Part shown: positions 13,268 to 24,200 of the stretch, piece after piece
Numbering within the stretch: the first letter of the stretch is position 1
How the letters are laid out: each line of letters opens with the position of its first letter
Source: JAWXTP01 sp044433415
GTDB taxonomy: Bacteria; Bacteroidota; Bacteroidia; Bacteroidales; Rikenellaceae
Reading direction: 5' to 3'
Assembly: GCA_044433415.1 (NCBI GenBank)
Contig: JAWXTP010000033.1
Coordinates: 1-26,423, forward strand
Length of the DNA stretch: 26,423 nt
The notes under the pieces: model-generated
The model's database searches: none
What the model was told of the DNA's origin: nothing
What the model saw: the letters and a program-made list of their open reading frames with translations, nothing else
Translations under genes and position numbers: made by a program

Positions 13268-15196
13268 TTACTGTAATAGTAATTGTTGTTGTTCTTGCTG
13301 TAATTGCTGTTCCTGTTCCTGCTGTTGTTGTAATTGCTGCATGTTTACTTGTAACTTTTTCGCGTATGGCATTTGTGAATTATCAAGGAATATCTGTAAG
13401 GGGATTAAGCCACTTTTTAACATATCTAATAACGCTTCTTCAGTTTGTAATTTAAATACAGGGCTGTCTATGCTTTGCTCAATGCATACGTTGAAATCAA
13501 TGATGTTCTTGACTTTCTCAGGGTCGTATAGTTTTGCGGTTTTACTCATAGAACTACCAGATATATCTATGTAACGCTTATCAGTGTAAAATTGTAGTAT
13601 CACTTTCAATGTTTTTTCACTTACACGCTTTTCGTATTGGGATAAACTTTTGAAGAGAACCGCAAAGTTTAAACTGCTGTTTTGCGCTTCCTGGGCGTAA
13701 AGGCTTGCAGGCTTGTTACTAGATGCTTGCTGCCCTTGTATCGCGCCAGACAGACCAGATATTTCTTTATATAGAGAATGCTGTAAGGACAACATGTCTG
13801 TAGCTCCTATATTGGTAGAGTTCTTAGTAATCTGATAAGGCTTATCTCCGCCTACTTTGTCCTTATAAACTATCATACCATCAGATTTTACATATTCAGA
13901 AGCAAAATCATCTATCGTCAAGCCCTCAGGTATAGAACTCTCAGGTATCATCAATACACCTTTAGCACTATTGCTTATAATGGAGTCTATAAGTACTATA
14001 AGTCTGTTAATATAACGTTGACTGTCTATAAGGTCACCTATTGCAGAACGTATACCACCGTTATTCATAGGAAGCACACTTACAACATAGGGGTGACCTT
14101 CATGAGTGTAAGGTGTCTCCATCGCTTTTAACTGCCAACCGTCAACGGTTAAATATTTGACAAACCAAAAATGCTCGTATTTTTCTTCTGCATAAAGTAA
14201 TATATTTGTATCTTCAAGGTTGACAGCAACCCCAGCGCTAGATAATTGTGCTAAACGTTGTTCATTAATAGCCTTAACCTCAGCTAGCGTTATAGTACTA
14301 GTATACTCTTCACCTGTGCCATAATCATGTATGTAGGTCACCCATCGTCCCTGCTTCTTCCATATCTCTAGAACACGGCATTTGTCAGATGTAGTAGAGT
14401 TAGCAAAAGCGCTAATAACTTCCGTTTTGTTATTCCTCATTTCTGGTGCGCTAAGTGGTAACATATCTTTATACGCACTGTAAATGTTCGCTAATTGTGC
14501 TTCATCCTCTTTCGTGTCTGCAAAATTGCGTAGTAATTCTTCATAAGTGTAATCATGTATTTCACCTATGAAATTTATATCATTCATAAAACGAGGATCT
14601 TCAATATCGGTATTAAAGAAAACCCTGTTAAAGTTTACGTTGTCAATACGTGCATCACCTCTATTTTTCTCACTCCAAAAATCATAGCGAACTTTCCCAA
14701 CTACTATACCTGCTAGGATAAGCTCTTCAACTGCATTTATGCGAAGAACATCATAATCGTTAAGCTCCGTACATTGCTGTAAAGCATTTGTAAGCATTTC
14801 GCCCAGTTCTATATCGTCAGTTGAACGGCATATAACTACACTCTTTTTCTCTCCTACTACTGCTTGTCCTGTTACATTGCGTATGTATTGCTGTATGAAG
14901 TTGTGTTTTAATGGATTTTTACCTTGTCGCATGATAAGGTCTGATTCTTGGATAAGTTTTCCGTTGTTATCTGGATCAGGTACTAAATCGCTCCATTGTT
15001 CACCGTTCTTGTAGCGTATGTTGCGACGGCGCTCACGCCTTACACTTTCTAATGCGCTGTAGTAAGAAAATGCACGGTAAATATCATCCTGGTTTTCTTT
15101 GTTTTGAATGTAACTGTATTTTGCATTTTCAAAATTTTCTTTAACACTAGATGCTTTTTTTCTATACTTTATAGAATTGATGTTTAGATTTTTCAT
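13268..15196 (-). CDS. Phage portal protein (P22-like)
   Basis: 642 residues from the ATG at 15194-15196. The frame runs 11 codons further to a TTG, but the ATG gives the better start (MKNLNINSIKYRKK). The sequence has the features of large podovirus portals: an N-terminal KHNFIQQYIRNVTGQ segment, an acidic/aromatic core with the FNRVFFNTDIEDPRF stretch, a DSQRYINRLIVLIDSIISNSAKG helix, and late in the protein SLYKEISGLSGAIQGQQASSNKPASLYAQEAQNSS, of which the residues from SGLSG to KPASL are typical of this family. The portal is the dodecameric ring at one capsid vertex through which DNA enters and leaves. The last ~25 residues are nearly all Gln with Leu and Glu, encoded by CAR repeats. It is the last gene of the late unit, 71 bases after the giant gene. 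Confidence 0.85.
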   Translation of the reverse strand: MKNLNINSIKYRKKASSVKENFENAKYSYIQNKENQDDIYRAFSYYSALESVRRERRRNIRYKNGEQWSDLVPDPDNNGKLIQESDLIMRQGKNPLKHNFIQQYIRNVTGQAVVGEKKSVVICRSTDDIELGEMLTNALQQCTELNDYDVLRINAVEELILAGIVVGKVRYDFWSEKNRGDARIDNVNFNRVFFNTDIEDPRFMNDINFIGEIHDYTYEELLRNFADTKEDEAQLANIYSAYKDMLPLSAPEMRNNKTEVISAFANSTTSDKCRVLEIWKKQGRWVTYIHDYGTGEEYTSTITLAEVKAINEQRLAQLSSAGVAVNLEDTNILLYAEEKYEHFWFVKYLTVDGWQLKAMETPYTHEGHPYVVSVLPMNNGGIRSAIGDLIDSQRYINRLIVLIDSIISNSAKGVLMIPESSIPEGLTIDDFASEYVKSDGMIVYKDKVGGDKPYQITKNSTNIGATDMLSLQHSLYKEISGLSGAIQGQQASSNKPASLYAQEAQNSSLNFAVLFKSLSQYEKRVSEKTLKVILQFYTDKRYIDISGSSMSKTAKLYDPEKVKNIIDFNVCIEQSIDSPVFKLQTEEALLDMLKSGLIPLQIFLDNSQMPYAKKLQVNMQQLQQQQEQEQQLQQEQQQLLLQ

Positions 15197-15266
15197 GTTT
15201 GTAATATTTGTTTTTAGGGAAGTTTTCAAAAGGGAATTTGTAAAAATCCCCTTTTTAGAACCTGCT

Positions 15267-18200
15267 TTAATTCATTTGTTCAACAAGAGCGTTTGCCTTT
15301 TCCATCGTCTTATTAACTTGTTCCCTTAACTCTTTATAAGAGTCGCTCCCACTAGGGTAGTCATACATCTTGTCGCGTAAGGAATTAACTTCTTTTTTTA
15401 TGTTGTTAAACTTTTTATAAGTTAACGCTAGAGTCTTAAAATCTTTTATGAACTCTTCTTTAGATGAAGCCCAATTCTTGTTATATCCATCAGTTGCCAT
15501 GTGCTTGCGGTAAGACTGGTAAGCATTTGTAAGATTCTTCATATTTATGTAATAAAGTTCTTGCGTGTCAACATTATACTCCTCTTTCCAGAAACGCGAT
15601 ATAATAGGTATGTTTCTAGCTTCTACAAATTCAGTATCTGAAAACGCTTGTTTAAGTGCGCGTTGAGCCTGTGAAGCAAAGGTACCTACTCCCCCTAAAT
15701 TATATGTAATCACATGTTCTACCTTACTTGGGTTCCAGTCTGCAATCCATTTCTTAAATTCATTTACTGAACCATCCTGACGTACACCAGCAGAAATATC
15801 ATTGGAGCCACCAAACAATTCATTCAGCTTCTGAGTTGAAGCAAGAAGGAAATTATTTACATTGGCCTTAGCACGTTGATGTTCTGGTGTGATTTCATCA
15901 CCAGCTCCGTAAGAAGGTTGATAAACAGTATAATCAAATGCCGTTTCATTTTTAGCAATGTCATATAATGGCACAGCTACTGTAGGTACAAATCCTCTTA
16001 CTACATCATTATTGGTAGGAATGAAAGGCGAAAAATAGCTTGCTAGTGATTTTACCCAAATATTACTAGCTTCATCAATAGATTTTTTACCTATAATACA
16101 ATCCGCGAATAAAGTTCCTAAGGTGTGAGCTGGTAAGTCATTTTGAGGTACAGGTATAGTAAGTAGTTTATTACCTGTGATTCTGATACAATAATTTGCT
16201 AGTGACGTGTGGTCAGCTAATTGTGTATCATTGTCATCATCCATCAAATGACGTAATAGGGTTGTTACACATGATATAGTTGCTAAAATTGCCATTCTGA
16301 AAACCATTCTTGTAGGGGTTTTACGCAATAAATTCAAATCATTTGCTACACCTCTATTCATAGCATTAAAGAATGCGTAAAATGGCGAAACATAACCAGT
16401 CCATGAACCACGTCTATTAAAATTAACGGTCACATTTTTAGCATAGTCTACAGCTTCAAAAACTGTAGCGCCTTTTTCTATTTGAGCTACAAAATTTGCA
16501 AATCGTACGGAATTTTCAGCAACATCATTCATAACTCCAATACCTTTCATAGCATAACTTAAAGGAGCCTTAGCAATACTTTTTACATTACCCTTAGCAG
16601 TACCTTTTTCAAACTCTTGTTTTAACTCATTTTCATATCTTTTAGCATAGTCAAGGAGTTGAGCGCTTTGTACAAACCCAGTTTCACCACCTGCTATTGC
16701 AAATCTTTCATATAAAGTATCTAACACTCTATCTTTGTCGTTAGCGTATTCTTTTGTAAGCACTTCTAAACCCTTAGCAGTAGTGATATCATAAATGCCA
16801 CATTCAGCAACTGTAAGAGGATTAAGTTTCCCTAAAGATGCTTTAGCACAAACTCTATGAGCTCTTTTCATATTACTTATAAAACCGCGAACAGTACCAT
16901 CAATATTATCAGTTGCGTTATATTCAAGTGCGTATAACATATCTCTTGCATGATTTGAGAAGGCAAAAGCTGGGTTGTTTTGTGTAAACATTGTTGATAA
17001 TGTACGCGTATATGTGCCAATACCTCTAGCAACAGCATTGTCAAAACTTCCGAGATTGTCGCCTGTTATAGCATTGCGCACTGCTTCATCAGCGATTTTA
17101 ATATTGTAAGCTAAGCCGTCAACCATAACAACAATATCATGTTGAGAAGATTTTTGACCGTTGATTATTTTTGATTTGTAAGTGTCATCTACTCCTCTCA
17201 AAGTAATATTTCTTTCTGTGCGTGATATCTGCATAGACTCCACAGCTTCAGTTATTTTTTCTCCTGCCTGGTTTCGCTCTTTTCTTAACTTCTCAACCTC
17301 ATTCCAATTAGGGGTGTCAACATCAATAGCAGCCTGATAAGCCTTCTTTGCTTTTTTGTACAATCCTCTAAGTTTTTCAATGTTTTTCACCTGGTCAACA
17401 TATACTTCGCGCTCCCCATCAGTAACAGGTCTTTCAAGATAAGTAACATTACCATCCTTGTCACGCTGATACCATTGCTCCTGGACTCTAACAAAACTAT
17501 TAGCGTTTGGATTTTGCGCAAGGTTGTACACTTTCTGATATAGTTTATTACGTTCTCCTACACGTATTTCTGCTTCAGCGACATTCATCATCGTTACAAC
17601 AGGATTAAGAGGTTTACTTACACGTCCTTTTACTTTCTGTGCTGCAATATCGCGTGTTGCAGACTCAGACATCCTATGTGTCAAAATAGCCACATAGTCC
17701 CCTGTTTCTTGGCTTAAGTCAACTTCATTATCCCACCCACGTAAAGGTACATAATATTTCCAGTTACGGTGAGTAATGGATTGTTTTTCTTTAATGGATA
17801 TTCTCCCTGAAGTTACTGCAATGTTAAGTATTTCATCGTTAATATTATGTGTTAATTGCCAAAGTTGAGCTAGCTCTTGTTTCGAAAGTTTCCCCTCTAT
17901 GTTATTAACAATTTCTTTAGCTATATCCTTATTCCATTTACCGCCATCTTTTGAAAATGCGCTTACTGCATTTTTAAAGTTTTCGTTATATTCTCCTTCA
18001 CGTTCTAATGAATGCTTAGTAAGCATATAATCAGCAATATCTTCATTTTGCAGATTGTGCTTTTTACTTAATGTTTTAATGGTAGACATTAAAGGATTTA
18101 TAAAATCACTGTTAAAAGTTTCGGTTTTTTGCTGAGCGATAGATTGCCATTTATCCATGGTGTTATAAATATCGTTGGTTTCATCAAAAGCTACTCCTTC

Positions 18201-21200
18201 TTTTTTAAGCTGGGCCTGCATCTTACGAACAGATAAACCTGAATCCATAAGTTTCTCCTCAATATTTTCACCTAATACAGAAACTCCATTAACAACGCCT
18301 TTAGTACGCTGGGTTTTAGCCTTACGTTTTTCCATTATTTCACGGAAAAATATTTCTGGGTATTCAGCGCTTTTACGCATGTAGTCGTAAGCTGACGTAC
18401 TTTGAGCCTTCACCTGGTCTATAGTTGTAGGTTGTGATAACTGTTCACTTAAAGTGTTTTCAGCAGATAAGGCACGCGCTTTTGCCATAAATGAAGAACG
18501 TTTCATACGGTTTGCAGACTTAAGCAACATCATGCGTATATCTGCATCACGCATTTTAAGTGGCATACCTAAACTGCGGAAAAATGCACGTATGCTATAC
18601 GCTACACGTTGAAATAAATTAACAGATACGCCACCTTCTGCAAGCTCTGCAATATATTCTTCAGTGCCAACTAAACGGCTTCCGTAATCGTCTATAAGCC
18701 TAGTTTGTGTATTGGAGTCTAAATCATGCCATACACTGGTAAGGAATCCATTAAATTGATGCCCTAGCAATCCACGTAAACCTTTGTGAGCTACAACCTC
18801 ATGAAGAAATGTTGCTTCTGCTTGTGCTTCGTCTGCAATATTGTTAGTAATAAAGTAAACGCTGTCTGTAGTTGTGTCGTACAAGCCTAAAACATGCCTT
18901 CCGTTAGCTTTTTTAGCTAGATGTAAGGGGAGTTCCTCGGTAGTGCTTACAGTTTGCACATCAATGTTGTATTGTCTTGCTAAGGTGTTTATTTTAGCGT
19001 TAACACTTTTTTCGCCTGATTGTGGCGCTTCTTCGTTTTGATAAAATTCTACTTCCTCTTTAATTAAGTTTTTGTAATAAGATTCAGTACTGATTTTTGG
19101 ATTTTCAAAATTTTCAATTATCTTTGTAGCAGAATCTAAGCCTTTGATAGGAAAGTTCAGGTCAGTGGAATTGGCTTGCTGTTGAACTAACCAATCAAGG
19201 GCTTTCCTTTTGTTTACGTATAAAAGCAAATTGTTATCGCTATTTATCCAGTCTATAATGCCTTGTATGGTGTTTTTAGGGTATAGACTTCTAATACTAT
19301 TTATTGAAATTTTGCTATCTATTCCTTTATATTTTGAATTTATCTCAAGTGCAACAACAAAATTAACTCCATTGCTTTTAAGTTCAGTGAAGATCACTTT
19401 TGTTTCTCTGCTATTTGTACTATTGTTTTGTGTACTATTAAACACAGCAATAGGATTTGCAATAGCTTCAGGCAGGTTCTTAACATCGCTTAAATCAAAA
19501 GGATGGTTGCTTTTGTAGTTTACGCTTGCTTTTTTTGCTAAAATTCTAGCATTAAGTTCTATTGGTAAATAGGGAACTCCTGCGCCCATCAATGCTTCAC
19601 TAGGATAACCAAGACTGTATACGTGGCCTTGCCTAGGAACTCCGTTGTTAATTTGGCGTTCTAATTCTGCATTAAATTGCGCATTGATATTTTGAAGATT
19701 TTGTTTATCTTCACGCTTGAAGCGAACTTCATTACCTCTTACTATTGTTTTTTCAGCCAACCCCGATTCATCTATATACTCATTACCATCCAGGACAGAG
19801 TAAACCCCTTTCAAAATTGATTCTACAATAGAAATGCTTTCTGCACCGCCTGCAGGTACTTGATACACAAATTCTGTGTATGGAGTAGAAGAATCTTTAG
19901 GTGACCTGCGATTAGATTCTATAACGACACTTAAATTTTCGTCTGAATCATTCTGAACAAAATTATTTCCGTCAGCTTTATGATTTGATAATCTTATAGT
20001 AACAGCCCCTTTGGGAGTAGCAAACTCAGAATAAAAACTATTGTGTTTTTTGTTAGGTATCAAACCTATGATTTTTGTCATAGATTTAAACATAGCTTGA
20101 GTACTGGTAATTTCCGAATAGTCTATCCCTTTATTTAGTATTTTTCTTATCCTTGCTTTTGATTCTGTGGCTTTTTTTTGTAACTTTGCGGAATATACGG
20201 TACTGCTGGAGTTCGGGAGAGGTGTACCATCAGGCTGTGTATTACTACTCACATCAGGATTCCCGTCAACTGTGCCGTCCAAAGATGAGGGGTAGCTTTT
20301 AGTATCGCTATTTTCTAGCGGTGCTTTTTTTTCTTTAAAGCGAACATCCGTATCGCTGTCACTGTTATTTACATATGTTTCAGTGGTAGATGAAGTAATA
20401 GCATTAGGTTTATCAATAGCTCCGCTTTCTGCATCGTCTGCGCGCCCTTGTACAGTATTGTAAGCATCTGTTTGGGTTTGTTCGGTAGCAAATTTATTTT
20501 GTTGACGTGTGAGTTCCAGAGTTCTTCTTTGAGCATCAGTAAATTGTTGTTCTTGTTCTCCATAAATTTCTTGTTTTGTGATTTTTTTACCACTAAACAC
20601 ACTAGGTGTATCTTCTTTTAGTAAATTGGTTAAAGTGGTGATATTCTTTTTAAAAGTTGCTGTTTTTTCTTCTAGTAATAAAGCTGCAAATACAGCATTA
20701 ATATCGTAAGCATTTGAGTTAAAAGCATTTATTTGTAACAATAATTCATCTAAGGTCATATTGTTATCCTGTGCTTCCTTGATGTATGTAATTGCTAAAT
20801 TTAAATCATCTATTATATTTTCTTTAAGTTTTTTATTTAGTGTTAAAGGCATGATGGCAGATACGATTTTTTTTCTATATTGGCGCATGCCCTGTTGATT
20901 CAAAAGCCTTACATTTTGCTCAGTAAGAAGAGACCCTACAAGTAAACTTTCTACAAAAGATTTACCTGCATCTGTTAAAGCTCCACCATCAAGTAATTCA
21001 ACAATATCATTATCGTTTATTAAATCTGCATTTTTTGCAATATCAATAATACTTTGTTGTGCACCACTATTTTTATATAACTCTCCTAAACTGTCAAATT
21101 CATCTAAAATTGACCCTATTTGATTGATGTGAGTACTGGTTAAAATTTTACCTGCTACAATAGCCTTATCAACTGGTGATTTACGTTTAGATTCCGCCAA

Positions 21201-24200
21201 ATTAAACTTAGCAAAGGTAGCCGTTGTTAAGGGCATTTGGGATGCTTCGTCAACTTCGAAAACCAAACGAGGATGTTCAAACCCTTCTAGTTGTTCAGAT
21301 GTAAAACCTTTTTCTGTGGCTTTTCGGTAAAGGTGTGCTATGTATTTAGCATCTCTATCTTGTTCACTTGCTAAAATGCCTGACATAGTGCGATTATTAC
21401 CACTAAGCACAATTCCACCTTGCACAATAACAGGATTAGTAATAGCTCTTGCATCATAATCTTGCGCCATTGTAACAATCGCTGTGCGTTTATTTGTGTA
21501 ATCATTATCATTTACATTTTTGCCGTCTTCGGTAAGAGGGAAGCCGTTAGTAGGTTGTAAAGTATGAGCATCGTGTGAAGGTGTTACACTTTGGGCTTCC
21601 GTAATTACCCATTTGCCATTTAAAGATTCTCCGTTAGGTAATATAAAAACATCATCTTTGCCAACTTCTTTTTTAGCACTTTCCCACTTTTGTAAAATGT
21701 TATCGCCTATGATTCCACTTATTGGGGCTGTAGCCTTTTGTTCTGTTACAGGGTTAAAGGGAGCATTACTTATAGTTGCTTTGTCTTCATAGTCTTTATC
21801 TATATCAAAATAAATAATTCCGTTTTCGTCTTCTTTAGGATAAGGTAGTTTGTCTTCTTTGGCTTCTGTAATAGGTGCAGGAGATATTGTCGCAAGCCTC
21901 GAATCATCTACATATATGCCTGAATACAAAGTTTTATTTATGCAACGTAACAGTGTTTCTGCAAGTTCGTTGGCTTCTTGCTTTGTTTTTGGCGATTTGT
22001 AAACAACTTCGGAAAGGACGTTGTCTGAAGTGCTAAAATTAGTTTTGTATTTCTCAATGACAATACTTAAATTCGCCTGTGTGTTTTTATCTGCAAATGA
22101 TTTGTGATTTGCTTTAGTGTCTGACAATCGTATAGTGATAGGGCCTTTAGGTGTTGTGAAATTGATATAGTAACCATCGCCTTTATATTTACCTTTAAAC
22201 GCTATAGAGATAAATTTTATCAAAGCCTTATCTGAACCTGCTGTATAACCTGCAATTACTTTATTTAACATCTTTCTTACACGTGTCGAATTTTTAGGTT
22301 TTTCCAAGAATGTGTTATTACTTTCCGAATCATCATTTATTTCATCATTTATTTTTTCTTCTTCGTTTTTATTATGAGAGACGTGAGTATTTTCGTTGTT
22401 TGTTATCTTTGCAGTGTTATATGTAACACGTCTATTAATTTTATTCTTCTCTGTGATTGCTGAACTTACAGTATTGTAAAATTCTTTTTCTTTACGTATT
22501 TTTATTTTTGTACGTGCCCTATTTGCTACATCTTCAATACGGTTAGCGTTTTTAAGCCTTTTGTCACAATCTGCAATGTACTCGTTAATCACCTCAGTCA
22601 CCTCAGTATCTGAGAACTCACTTTCTAGGCCACTTACAAATAAATTAACGTCAGTAATAGCAGTGTAATTGATATTACCATCAGTGTCACGTGGAAAATT
22701 AATTGTTTTTTGATTTGACAATTGCTTAGGTGATTCTTCTTCATTGTTATGTGTAATTGTTGTGTTATTCTGCGTGCTGTTATTTCCCTGTGCAGGAGTG
22801 TTTTTAATAGGCTTATTGCCAATGTAAGCAATATTCGCAAAAGTTACATTTTCAACATAACCGCCAGTATCAATATTATTATCATCTTCAATTACTACCT
22901 GGTAACTACCGTTGCTTTCCCCAATGACTTGACCTGTGCGCCCATCCGTTAATGTAATATTACCTCTGTAATTTTTAGGAATTGTTGTTAATACCTTATT
23001 GGGTTGTACTTTGTTAGCAGTTTGTGTGTTAGTTTGAGATGAATCGTTAAGGATTTCCCATTGTTGAGGATATTTTTGTTTAAATTCAGCATCAAAATTT
23101 TCAAGGTAATCATTTTGTGATTGATGATGAATTATATTTAATTGTTGTGCAGGTATAACACTTACATTCCCTTCTGTATCTTGTACAGTAAAATGTGTTT
23201 TCGCCCCAATTATATCTTCATTTAGTACAAAATAATGTTTGCCGTCTTGGTCAGTTGCTGTATATTGGCCTTCATTAGCGGAACCTTTATAAGTTAGTTT
23301 TTCCCATTGTGCAACGTTTTCAGCTTTGAGATTGTTGTAAAATTGTGTGGCTTTGGTACCTTCTGTAGGTTTATTAATAGCATCAGCATTTGAATGGTTT
23401 GCTATATACCTAAGTACGTTTGCTTGTAAACCAGTAGGCAAAGCGCCGTTAATATCTCGGTAAGGCTCTAGCAGTTCATAAACTTTAGCGTTAGTTTCTG
23501 TGAAGCCTAATCCTTCATCTAATAACGATGATAGGTTATTACGCAAATTTTCATCCTCTATCTTTTGTAAATTAACATCAGATTGCACCTTGCTAGCAGG
23601 TTGAGTGTTAGTTTGAGATGAATCGTTAAGAATTTCCCATTGTTGAGGATATTTTTGTTTAAATTCAGCATCAAAATTTTCAAGGTAATCATTTTGTGAT
23701 TGATGATGAATTATATTTAATTGGTATTCGGGTATAATACTTATATTTCCTTCAGTATCTTGTACTGTAAAATTCGTTTTAGACCCAATGATATCTTCAT
23801 TAAGCACAAGGTATTGTTTGCCGTCTTGATCGGTTGCTATATACCTGCCTTCGCTAGTGTCACCTTTGTATGTTTGGCTTTCCCATTTAGCTACATTATC
23901 AGACTTAAGGCTATTGTAAAGCTGTGCAGCTTCTGCACTTTCAGTAGCTCCATTTATAGCATCAGCATTTGAACGGTTAGCAATATATGCAAGTACATTT
24001 GCTTGCAGACCAGTAGGTAAAGTGCCGTTGTTATTTTGGTGAGGTTTTAAAAGCTCATTAACTTTTGTGTTAGTTTCTGTGAAACCTAATCCCTCATCTA
24101 ATAATGATGATAGGTTATTACGCAAATTTTCATCTTCTATCTTTAGAAGGTGAGCGTTTGCCTGAGTATTGTATCTTTTTGTTTGTTGTTTAGCTTTTGC

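Noticed and set aside
13248..13574. Cysteine-rich plus-strand frame (CCNCCSCSCCC)
   Set aside because: It is the antisense reading of the Gln-rich CAR repeats at the end of the portal gene.
15197..15229. TTG start giving a 653-residue portal
   Set aside because: An ATG at 15194-15196 is in frame and preceded by A-rich sequence typical of this genome.
20369..20602. Short minus-strand frame within the giant gene region, and similar ones at 22634-22840
   Set aside because: They overlap the giant gene in another frame and lack domains; shadows of it.
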